Assembly (NCBI GenBank): GCA_030490835.1
Contig: CM059971.1
Coordinates: 39,294,012-39,358,011 of the forward strand
Direction of reading: 5' to 3'
From: Annona cherimola
Taxonomy: Eukaryota > Streptophyta > Magnoliopsida > Magnoliales > Annonaceae
DNA length: 64,000 bases
Positions within the stretch are counted from its first letter, which is position 1; the number at the start of each line of letters is the position of its first letter. Shown here piece by piece: positions 12,741 to 22,577 of the stretch. The position numbers and the translations under genes were made by a program. Below the pieces are notes generated by a model that saw only the letters and a program-made list of their open reading frames with translations, was not told the DNA's origin and ran no database searches.

Positions 12741-13391
12741 ATCTGCTGACGATATAGTTTACAAAGTCTGCGTACCATGGTTGACTGCATGGGGAGATGG
12801 AAAATAGCTGCTCATCGGGGAACACTTCCTGAATCTGCTCCGTGTCTTGGACTCTTGCAGTAATAAAACCCACCGGATCAAGCCTGGCTTTACATCTTTC
12901 TTCTTGATCAAATACTTTATGGCCGAATGATCTGTGTACATGATCACTTTGGTCCCCACCAGATAGGCTCTGAATTTGTCGAATGGAAAAACCACTGCTA
13001 GCAACTCCTTTTCTGCTGTGGTATAATTCATTCGTGCCTTGTTCAAGGTTTTGCTGGCGTAGTAAATGGAGTGAAAAACTCTGTTCTTTCGCTAGCCCAG
13101 TACTCTTCCCACTGTGTAGTCGCTCTCATAGTACATTAATTCAAATGGGAGGTTCCATTCTGGAGAAATAATGATTGGCGCAGATACCAATCTCTTTTTC
13201 AGCTCCTGGAATGACTCCATGCATTCGTTGTTGAATTCAAATGGCGCATCCTTCTTGAGCGGTGAACATAACGGCTTGGCTATTTTGGAGAAGTCCTTTA
13301 TGAAATGCCTGTAGAATCCCTCATGTCCCAGAAAACTACAAATGCCTTTGACTGATTTTAGCTTTGATTTTAGCTTTGTCACTTCGATTCC
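12741..13391 (-). pseudogene. RNase H domain of element A
   Basis: Minus-strand fragments 13092-13382 and 12759-13046. The first carries the RT thumb/connection (GFYRHFIKDFSKIAKPLC, PFEFNNECMESFQELK) and the damaged start of RNase H. The second carries [15 protein letters not shown] and [14 protein letters not shown], the Glu and Asp blocks of a Ty3/gypsy RNase H. A stop near 13092 and a frameshift separate the pieces. Non-functional. Confidence 0.85.
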
Positions 13392-13601
13392 CTATTTGGA
13401 GACCCGATGCCCAAGTACGATGCCCTCCTGCACCATAAAGTGACACTTTTCCCAGTTGAGAACCAGGTTCGTATCCTCACAACGCTGGAGCATCTTTGAT
13501 AAATTGGTCAGGCACTCATCATAGGAATTTCCGAATACTAAGAAATTGTCCATGAATACCTCCAGAAAATCTTCCACCATATTAGTGAAAATGACCATAT
13601 A
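13392..13601 (-). pseudogene. RT of element A, C-terminal part
   Basis: This continues the RT interrupted by the solo LTR at 13602-15143. It holds the active-site region EVFMDNFLVFGNSYDECL, where the second catalytic Asp of the usual (Y/F)MDD box is Asn, a G to A change on the coding strand. NLVLNWEKCHFMVQEGIVLG follows. A stop near 13392 separates it from the connection domain. Confidence 0.88.
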
Positions 13602-15143
13602 TAATAACTCCTAAAAATGTGAGTTATCATGGCCCGTTTCAGACTAGTTTTGTATGTTAGTCTAAGAGAATATGATTAGTTTGCACTCATTTAGCTTAGT
13701 TTTCACTCACTTTGCATTTTGGGAGCATAATGTAGTTTTTATACATTTTTAGTTCATTTATTTAGTTTTAGTCAATTTTGCAGGAAGGACAGACATTTAT
13801 AGTTGTGTGAGTGAGTCGAATGAAGAACGAAGCCAAGTGAAGAAGCAGGCAGGCTGGTGCCTAGGCGCCACCCTACATGCCTTAGCCAGAAGTTCTAGCA
13901 TCTCACGAGGCAAAGAGCTTCCAATGAGTTGGCGCCTAGGCACCACTTCACTAACATGCAGACGAAGCCTAGAAGATTTTCTAGGTCATAAAGCTTCTAG
14001 GGAGTTGGCGCCAAGGCATGAGTTTCCAAGGCATTCCGAAAGGTTTCAAAGTTACACAACACACAGTGAGTTAGCGCCTAGGCGCCACTACGCATCCGTA
14101 CGCACGGATTTTTGCATGTGTGCCGTGCAAGCTGATAGATTTAAATAGAAACCTAGGGATTCGAGACATAGAGGACACATAGAGAGGTCATGGCGGCTGT
14201 GGAGAAAAGGGAGGAAACACAAAGCTTCAAGGAACGAGAGAAAATCAAGTAGAGATCGAAGCTATCATTGCAAATCCATTGAGTTTCATCTCCTCTTCTC
14301 ATCTATCTCTTCCTATTTGTTATTCTCTTTGCTTGGGATGATTGTAACTTGATTTTAATGGGAATTGAAGTCATGTTTATGGGCTGAACCTTCTTATGGT
14401 GGGAGATATGTAGGATTTGAACTCATAACCTATGTTACTTGGTTTTCTTATGCTTGAATTGACAATATAGTTGTGATGTGACTTATATTGCTTGAGATTA
14501 CCCTTGTATATCATGCTTAATGTGTTTACAAGCTTTGCAACCTTGTGGATTGATTAAATATTCAGATTCATACTTGGAAAAGTGGGATTTGAATAAGATC
14601 CATATATGAGGCATAGGTTTTCCAGCTCTTGTTTGTGTTGGATGTTAATATGGATAGGAATATACCTATTAACCTTATGTAATTTTGATTAGGTTATGTG
14701 GTTATTAACCTTATTTTACTCATGTGCATGGGAACATAGCAAATAACTAAAACTTGATTAGGTTTGTATGCGTTGGATGACATATATTAATATGAATGAA
14801 CCTAGATTAGTAATCTTTGCACAACTAACTTAAAGCAGACCAAATGACATAGCTATGATTCAATGAATTTATATTTCCACCTGTTTTAATCATCTCTAGG
14901 AAATCTCAGTAGTATTCCACACCACTTTGGTCATTTACTGCTTTGCTTAGTTAGTTTAATTCAATTCTTTGAAACTAAATCTCATTCCTTTTACCAATTT
15001 ACTTAGATAATTGAGATTTAAGGTGCTAATCCGTTTAACACAATTCTCGTGGGAATGATACTCTACTCACTCTTTATTACTTGATCGACACATATACTTG
15101 CGTTAAAACGAGCATTATAATTGGGTATATACGCAGCTCGTCA
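13602..15143 (+). mobile_element. Athila-type solo LTR inserted in the RT of element A
   Basis: Starts T(A)ATAACTCC, which fits a mutated TGATAACTCC, and ends CGCAGCTCGTCA. The right flank is tcata (15144-15148). The left flank reads as the same five bases with one base lost, and the RT reading frame joins there. It is the same family as the LTRs of element A (1-982 and 43134-43202) but in opposite orientation. It holds four GGCGCC palindrome units (13855-14090) and a TATA-like ttaaata near 14141. No internal element sequence remains, so it is a product of LTR-LTR recombination. Confidence 0.88.
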
Positions 15144-15851
15144 TCATACAACACTCGAATGTCCTTGGGGCATTGCATAGGCCAAATGGCATTCACCTGA
15201 ATGCAAATGTGCCATATGGACATGTGAATGTGATCTTTTCGTGGTCCTCCGGTGCTATCATGATCTGATGGTAACCTGAATAGCCATCCAGAAAGCAATA
15301 TAATTCTTGCCCCGCTAACTTGTTCAGCATCTGATCAATGAATGGGAATGGAAAATGATCCTTTTGGGTGGCTTTGTTCAGCTTGTGGTAGTCCATACAA
15401 ACTCTCCAACCAGTGACTATCCTGGTTGGAATTAATTCATTGTTCTCGTTGGAGACGACCGTCATTCCACCTTTCTTCGAGACGCACTGTACCGGGTTGA
15501 CCCAAGAGCTGTTGGAGATCAAATATATAATGCTTGCATCTAGGCATTTGATAATCTCCTTTTTGACCACTTCTTTCATGATCGGGTTCAATCTTCTCTA
15601 TGCTTCGATGGATGACCTGGAATTCTCCTCCACTTGAATTTTATTCATGCAAAAGGATGGGCTGATCCTCTGATGTTGACGATGGTCCATCTTATGGCCT
15701 TTTTGTAATTTCTGAGCACTCTGAACAGTTTTTCTTCCTGCTTGAGATCCAATGCAGAAGAAATAATCACCGAAAGTGAGGATTCAGCTCCCAGGTAGGC
15801 ATATATGAGGTGCTTTGACAAAAGTTTCAGCTCCAGAATAGACGGCTTCAA
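15144..15851 (-). pseudogene. RT of element A, N-terminal part
   Basis: The minus-strand reading 15591 to 15193 gives the RT fingers and palm: MKEVVKKEIIKCLDASIIY, SSWVNPVQCVSKKGGMTVV, WRVCMDYHKLNKATQKDHFP and FLDGYSGYHQI with the first catalytic Asp. It then frameshifts just before PFGLCNAP, where the solo LTR broke the gene. The linker 15645-15851 lies upstream. A TGA/TAG-type stop separates the pieces. Confidence 0.88.
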
Positions 15852-16822
15852 CTATTTAAAAGTTTCTGATTTGAGCTCCAACGATTCGAACTTCTGTGGG
15901 TATCGTGTAAAAGTTGGAGATTGTTGCAGGTAGCGTATCATCTCTGCCGAATTGTCGTCAAATTCACTGATTTCTCCAACCAACGATGCCTCCAGGATGT
16001 CTTTGTAAGCCGAGACTTGGAATTCAGCTTGAACCTCTGAATCCACCATGTTGATCATTAGACATTCATCTGGATCATTCGGTAGCTGCATTGCTTTAAA
16101 CACGCTAAAAGTAACATGTTCATTCTGAACTCGCATAGTCAGCTCTCCAGCTTGTATGTCAATGATAGCTTTGCCCATTGTAAGGAAAGGCCGACCCAAG
16201 ATGATTGGCACGTCCCGGTCTTCTTCATAATCCAGGATAATGAAATTTGCAGGAAAGATGAACTTGTCCACCTCGACGAGAACATCTTCAATAATGCCCT
16301 CCGGATATGTCATGGACCGGTCCGCTAGTTGCAACATGACCATCGTAGGTCAAGCTTTCCCAATGCCCAGTTTTTTGAAAATCAACTTGGGCATGAGATT
16401 TATGCTGGCTCCCAAGTCACATAGAGCTCTCCTGAAGTATTGGTTTCCGATCGTGCACGGGATAGTGAAGCTCCCTAGATCCTTGAGCTTGGGTGGCAAC
16501 TTTCTCTGCACCATTGCACTGGTTTCCTAAGTTAGTGCCACTGTTTCGGATTCCGTCAACCGCCTTTTCTTTGACAGAACATCTTTCATTAATTTGTCGT
16601 AGCTCGGCATCTGTTCCGAGGCTTCGACGAGAGGTATGTTGATATGTAGCTGTTTTAGTACCTCTAAAAACTTCTTGAACTGGCCCTCCTTTTTGTTCTT
16701 TGCGAATCTTTGAGAAAATGGAGGAGGCAGCCTTTGATTTGTGGCGATTTCAGCATCCGGTTGCTTTTGGGTAGTATCTGGTTCCTCCGTCTCCTGTGAC
16801 TGCTGAATCAGAGGACTAGTGG
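15852..16822 (-). pseudogene. Aspartic protease and flanks of element A
   Basis: Read on the minus strand, the pre-protease segment (FKKFLEVLKQLHINIPLVEA, PSYDKLMKDVLSKKRRL) is followed by the active-site block ALCDLGASINLMP (D-L-G), the MVMLQLADRSMTYPEGIIED block and DVPIILGRPFLTMGKAIID. A post-protease DECLMINMVDSE segment comes next. At least two in-frame stops interrupt it (after TVALT and after GIGKA). The order is typical of Athila. The right edge abuts the chromovirus-like LTR at 16823. Confidence 0.88.
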
Positions 16823-18457
16823 TGTGGTGGCCCGAACCGAGGCGTCACATTTGTCCTTACTCCAAGATCTTGTCGATTGGTAAGTGTGAATCAGGATTAT
16901 TGCCCTGATCACGCGGTGGGTTCTTAATTGGATCTCGTTTAATTCCTTTTTCTTTTTCTTTTATCACATAGAGACACACTCTTATCATCAAATTTCAATT
17001 ATCATTGATATCATTCATACTTGTTTTTGTGCAATACATGTTATTTTAACCTGATCATTTCATACATACATAATTTGAAAACTTCTCACCATACGTTCAT
17101 TCATACCATATACAGATCAGCATATCATAAAATTTTCTTCATAGCTTCTTTTTCCTTTCCTTCTTAGCCTGTGCTATACTTGTCTATAGTTTGAAAAGAA
17201 AAACGTTAGTCGAAACTCAGTAAGCAAGCATTTTTCCATTTAAATGCATTTCTCTCGTTCAATAGTAGACACTTATCAAGTGATCTAATATCAATCAATG
17301 GAAACCTTTTCATAAAACCTTTCATATTTCATACCAAAAACATATGCTTGTAAAACTTTACCTGTATGGACATATTTTATGTCCTAAGATATTTTTCATA
17401 AAACTTCCTTTCTCCAAGGACATTCTCATGTTCTTAAAACTTTTTTCATAAAACCTTTTTAAAACAAGCATATGCATCATGCATTACGTTTCTGTCCATC
17501 TGGTAGGTGACACTTACCAAGTGATCACCCTTTCCTCCTTAGGAGAGAAATCATTTCAATTAATAACTCGCAAACTAGGCAGTTATCCGTGTCCTTCTCC
17601 CATTTCAGGGAGGGAACCACCGGCATTTCGCCTTTTGAAGCAACTTGGCCTATATAGAGGGGGCCCATCTTGCAACTGCGTCCGGTCTGCATATCCTCTA
17701 TAGTAGACCTAGTACATAACTCACGTGCACATTTCTTTCTCCATATTCATATGCTAGCATGCTTTTTATAAAACTCCACAGACCCTAGTCTGTGACTTTT
17801 CCTTTTCAAAACTTGATGTTAGCATGTCATTTTAAAATAGTATAGACCTCGGCCTGTATTCCCTTCTCTAACTCGAGAACTTGACACAGCCCAAGTTAAC
17901 AAGTTCATAAAAATATTTTGTAAGGATGACCAACCTTAAATAATTTTGAAAACATTTAAATAACACATTTTAAAATATTTAAAAGAAATATTTGAGAAAT
18001 AATAATTTCAAAATTTTGCTAAAATATTTTTAAATAATTTTTTAGCGGTAAAACACTTTCGAAAACATTTTAATATCTAAAGACAAAAGATTTTGCAAAC
18101 GCTTTTCTTCCCATTTCTGGGTTTTTCATGAACAAAGGATATACCAATACATAATTCATTTTCTTTATATGGTATCATATTCTTTGTCCACATGACACAT
18201 GAGTTACTTCTATATGAAGGTAAGCTTGTATGATCCTTTGGTCATTACTTTAAAAAAAAATCTTCATTCAAGTCGATTATCGGTTGGCCTTCCTTAAATC
18301 CGCTTCAAAATATTTTAATAAATCATTTTAAATTCATTTGATAAAACCAAATATTATTTGAAAATCGAAAATTTCCTTTTCCATTATAATGCAACCATTT
18401 CCACATTTTTCCTTATTTTCATAAGAATTTTCTTATGATAAAGCAATTCCCACATAA

Positions 18458-18462
18458 CTCAA
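18458..18462. repeat. Target-site duplication of element N (left)
   Basis: The sequence ctcaa here matches ctcaa at 27959-27963 exactly and marks element N as one complete insertion. Confidence 0.92.
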
Positions 18463-20052
18463 TGATAAGTTTAAAAATTTTCATTTAATTTCATGTTAAA
18501 TTCGCATAATTAAATATGAAAATGTTAATTAAATACGTGTTTTAAGTGGAATTTCATGAAAATCATATTTTTAATAGAATATTTAATTTTGCTATAAAAT
18601 AAGCTATTTTGCAACGTTCTTGAAAATATAAAATTATGACACAATCCCCTAGAAAATTTTAATGTTAAAATATGTATTAGCATATTAATATAATTTAGGC
18701 AAAATTATAAAACCATCTAATTTGGAAAATCATACATAAAATTATAAATATAATCTAAACTATGGTTATAAAACAAATTGTCAAAACATTTTAAGATAAA
18801 AAATAATAATAATAAATAAATTCAAAAAGGGCTAAAAAGAAAAGTAAATTAAAAATCTCTGCAAGCTTATTAAAATCATTTTGACAAAAATTAAATATTT
18901 AAATCTGTTTTTGTTTGCAGCATGAGTACATGAAACCTTGCACCGCCGGAGCACCATATTCCAGTGCTACATCTTCCCCATCTGTTTTCTCCACCGCCCC
19001 TTTTCTCCTTCCCAGTCACCGGCCACCGAAAATTCCAAACAGCCGAATCCATTAATTCCGACCATCCCTCTAAACTCTTCAACCGTAAATCCATCCAGCC
19101 CCTTTCAAACCCAAATCTCTAAAGCTAAAAATCGGCAGCCATGGATTCCGGCAAATGTTAGCAGCTACCCCCCCTAATTTCAGCGTCAACCAACAACAAC
19201 CGACGGTGCTGAGGCAAAATGCCCAAATCCAGCCACCGAAAATGGAACCGAACAAGGCAGCCATCTTCTCCGTCCCGATCTCCGGCAACAGCAAGCTCAA
19301 ATGCAGCAGGAAAGCAATCCATTGACAGACAACAGAAATTTCAAGCAAACTAATTTCCAACAGCAACCTACCTGCAATTGTGAAATTGCCGGCCACAAAA
19401 ATTCAAGCCGTCCGGCCAACCTGTAATTCATGGCCAAATTTCGGCAGCTTCCAAAACAGCAAGATCTCACCATTTTAATCCAACCAAGAACCATTGAAAA
19501 TCAGCAGCATCACCCCTCTGTCCAGCCATTTTACGGCAACAATCAGCCTCCATTCCTCCGGCATTGATGGCTACATCTCCATGCTCCAACCACACGACAA
19601 CCGGACAACAGCGGGAAAGGCGCCCAAAGTTTCAACTGCTCCATTCAACAATTTCAAATACAAAGCCGCATTCATTAAATCCTACAAAAACCGACAGCCT
19701 CTCAGCGGCAAGAACCCATATCCTCTGTATCTCCCTTGATTAATTCCGGCAACACCCATTTCTACGGCAAACCGCACCTCCCCAAAATCTGGCCAAAAGG
19801 CAGCTAATCGGCACCCATTTTGCAACAAAACCTAAATTCTGGCGGCATCAATTAAACCCACCACTATCCAAAACCCCCTTTTACAAAAATCAAATACCAT
19901 CTTCAACCAAGCACTGATTCATCTATGCAACACCGGCAGCCCAATTCTTCAAACTGCATTTCCCATTTTCGGCCAAACCCATCAGTAGCATCTCCTGAAA
20001 ACTCAGTCGAAGAGATAAATGCAACTAATTCAGGCTAAAACCCATTCATTTA

Positions 20053-20736
20053 TCAAACTGCCCAAATCCAAAGCTCCACAAATTCGTCCATAGCCTTATC
20101 ACTAGACAGGTACATGAAATAGTCACTCCAGTTCTGAAACACCTCCGAATCGTTGGCGGGTGAGATTTCTTGGCCGCTCACATTCAGCCACGTGACCGTC
20201 TCGAGTGCTATGTCTTTATTAAGCCCGAATGCCTGAAGAGGGTGCTCTACATCAAGGACGACTCTGTATTTGCGAGGGAAGATATCGAGCATCAACACAA
20301 CTCTGATTCCATTGGAAAAAGCATAAGCGTTTGGGATCTTGTGAGATGGATCAAAGGAAGGAAGTAGAGGCGGATGAATTTCCGGCCAGCTCCAACTAGG
20401 AATTTGTAAGAACATCGGGAATGGTTGATCGGAGCTGCGGATCGAGAGGTGGAAGAGAACCTTAAAGACTGATGACGTTATCATCTTCTCGGGCTTCAAA
20501 TCTAACACCGGCAACCGCCCTTTGTTCGTCATCAGCCCTTGCGCCTCCGAGAACCCATTCCTCGACCGACCGACTAGCCACAAAGATTTTCTCAAAAGAA
20601 AAATCAAAGTAGCAGCGCCGCGGCTGCCCTCCCTCTCTCGTCTCTTCTCCCCTGCTATCACCGACTGATAGCCATGGATTTTGAAATCCAGCCGCTCAAA
20701 CAGGAATCGTAATTCCTTACAGCACGTCTTCTCCAT
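20053..20736 (-). CDS. Antisense ORF inside the N-family LTR, 227 codons, unknown
   Basis: An open minus-strand frame with a Met start and no interruption. The C-terminal 113 codons are also open in the 3' LTR (26855-27196) with one clear amino-acid change in the shared part (MLDIFPRK versus MLDMFPRK). Recognisable stretches include SNGIRVVLMLDIFPRKYRVV and NWSDYFMYLSSDKAMDEFVE. I do not recognise the family. The mixed hydrophobic and charged composition looks more like a real protein than the other LTR ORFs, so it may be a captured piece of a host gene. It could also be chance: the two LTRs were identical at insertion, so conservation between them is not evidence of selection. Confidence 0.35.
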   Translation of the reverse strand: MEKTCCKELRFLFERLDFKIHGYQSVIAGEKRREREGSRGAATLIFLLRKSLWLVGRSRNGFSEAQGLMTNKGRLPVLDLKPEKMITSSVFKVLFHLSIRSSDQPFPMFLQIPSWSWPEIHPPLLPSFDPSHKIPNAYAFSNGIRVVLMLDIFPRKYRVVLDVEHPLQAFGLNKDIALETVTWLNVSGQEISPANDSEVFQNWSDYFMYLSSDKAMDEFVELWIWAV

Positions 20737-21041
20737 GCCAAGTAAACAACCATCTTCGGTACCCCTCCCTTCTCAAGCAAGCCGTGGAGTTTTTCCCTCT
20801 CAAACCCAATTAGAACCAGCTTCCATCACCACTCCATCGGTGGCAATACAGCAGCAGTCGGCACCAAATTAGCAACTCGATCAGAACTTCTGGCTGATTT
20901 TGAACACTTTCCATTTCAAACCATTGATGACCAACCCTGATGCTGAAACAAATAGAGACGTAAAGACGGGCAGCTACAGGCGAAGGCAATACGATAATCC
21001 CACATCGGATTCATGCGTGGCCGTTGGGTCCCTCACATGTC

Positions 21042-21048
21042 TATAAAA
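21042..21048 (+). promoter_or_regulatory. TATA box of the N-family LTR
   Basis: tataaaa in the context cctcacatgtctataaaaga, followed by a 16-base G run and then the cccatcttgtgggacccc block. The related LTR at 53279-55181 has the same box in the same context (minus strand, 53976-53982). This supports it as the start of the genomic transcript. The 3' LTR of N lacks it. Confidence 0.7.
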
Positions 21049-21359
21049 GAGGGGGGGGGGGGGGGGCTCCACTCATCCCAACACCCGATCACACAACCCT
21101 CTCTTCCCTTGGGTGGGACCCATCTTGTGGGACCCCTAGCAAGGAGGTGGGGCCAAGCAATAAAATTTTCATTACGTGGAGATTTTGCTCTCCATATTCG
21201 AGTGATGTAAATTTTATTTTATTATTTTACGCTTTGTAATTTTTAGATTAAATTTAATGTAATTCTCTTTCCTGCTTTAATAGTTAAATTTCATATCTTT
21301 TTTTGCTTTCTTAGAATAGTTTTAATTAAGTTGTTAGCTAATTATAATTTCTTTTCGCT

Positions 21360-21955
21360 TCTTGTCTCCCTTTCTTTTCTCTCCAATTTCTTCTATTTTC
21401 ATTTCTTTTCTCTCTTCTCTCTCTCTCTCTTCTCTTTCTCTCTCTAATTTCTTCTATTCTCTCTCTCTAACGTCTCTCTCTCCTCTCTCTTAATTTCTTT
21501 CCTTCTCTCTGTCTCTTCTCTCTTTCTCTCTCTAATTTCTTCTAATTTCTCTTTTCTTCTCTCTCTCTCTAACGTCTCTCTCTCCTCTCTCTTATTCCTT
21601 TAATTTCTTTCCTTTTCTTTCACTCTCTTCTCTCTTATCTATCTAATTTCTTCTCTCTCTCTCTATCGTCTTTCTCTCTCTTCTCTTTCTCTCTTCTCTT
21701 TCTCTCTTCTCTCTTTCTCTCTCTTCTTTCTTATCTATCTAATTTCTTCTTCTCTCTCTCTAACGTCTCTCTCCTTTCTCTTAATTTCTTTCCTTTTCTT
21801 TCTCTCTCTTCTCTTTCTCTCTCTCCTCTTTCTCTCTTCTCTCTTTCTCTCTTATCTATCTAATTTCTTCTTCTCTCTCTCTCTCTAACGTCTCTCTCTC
21901 TCTCCTCTTTCTCTCTTCTCTCTTTCTCTCTCTTCTTTATACCTTCTTTTTTTCT
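21360..21955 (+). repeat. Pyrimidine-rich (ctctct) tract in the 5' LTR of N
   Basis: Nearly pure C/T apart from short aattt and taacgt words. The word ctctaacgtctctctc recurs several times, as do aatttctttcctt and tatctatctaatttc. A matching tract is in the 3' LTR (27187-27795), differing by many small length changes. A short purine version is in the related LTR on the other strand (53440-53640). Confidence 0.85.
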
Positions 21956-22127
21956 CTTAAAAAAAAATAATTCAAAACTACATCGCCTCTCTGTGGATTC
22001 GACCCGACTCACCGTTATTCTACACTATCACCCGCATAGTGGTAGCTTTAATGTGTTTCGGTTAATTTTAATTAAACTGGTGATCACAGTGCTCTTAACG
22101 ACAAGCACTTGGTGCGCATCAAGTTTT

Positions 22128-22145
22128 TGGCGCCGTTGCCGGGGA
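22128..22145 (+). other. Primer binding site of element N (tRNA-Asp type)
   Basis: TGGCGCCGTTGCCGGGGA lies seven bases after the LTR end. It is the Athila-type site, attributed in the literature to tRNA-Asp, and is identical in element B (47991-48008). Confidence 0.88.
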
Positions 22146-22577
22146 GGCGTATTGAGGTTTGAATTGTTTTATTAGTTGCTTTAAATTTCCTTTACTTGCT
22201 TTCAATAGTATAGTCTTTACTGCTTTATTCATTTGCTTTCTTTACTTAATGCACTTGAACTTTAGATTACAAATTTTGATCCTTTCCCAATTTTAATTAG
22301 TGACCATTTATTGAGTAGACCTTTGGTCTAATTAAATTTCTATTTGACAACTAGAGGTTGGTGTCTAGGCTAGAGGTTTAAAGGCAAATGCCTAAGTGGA
22401 TCTATGGTTATTTAATTAGGACCTTATGAATACAAGGAGAGCCTCCCACACTCCCACCTCTTACCTGGCTGACCAAAGGAAGTGTTATAGAATTTAATTG
22501 CACCTTAGTTATTCTCAGTAAATGAATTACTAATTAAAAATTTTTTTAATTAAATTTAATTAAATTAAAATTAAAGA
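22146..22577 (+). other. Leader of element N
   Basis: AT-rich untranslated sequence between the primer site and the ORF. No uninterrupted ORF is apparent. The last 60 bp is a run of aatta and tttaatt words just before the ATG. Confidence 0.6.

Larger units (their letters stand above)
18463..22121 (+). repeat. 5' LTR of element N
   Basis: Begins TGATAAGTTTAAAAA and ends TTGGTGCGCATCA. It is 3.66 kb, about 965 bp longer than the 3' LTR because that copy lacks the segment matching about 20386-21379. The missing segment holds the TATA box. From about 18900 to 20050 the sequence is C-rich with many cagc and ccggc words. From 20053 to 20736 a long antisense ORF is open. From 21360 to 21955 it is a pyrimidine tract. 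Confidence 0.92.

Noticed and set aside
16818..16827. agtgg as target-site duplication of the LTR starting at 16823
   Set aside because: No agtgg is found at the right edge near 33048 or 41597.
18938..19739. Plus and minus ORFs of 65-105 codons in the first half of the N LTR
   Set aside because: Several frames overlap and no motif is recognisable. They are present twice only because both LTRs carry them.
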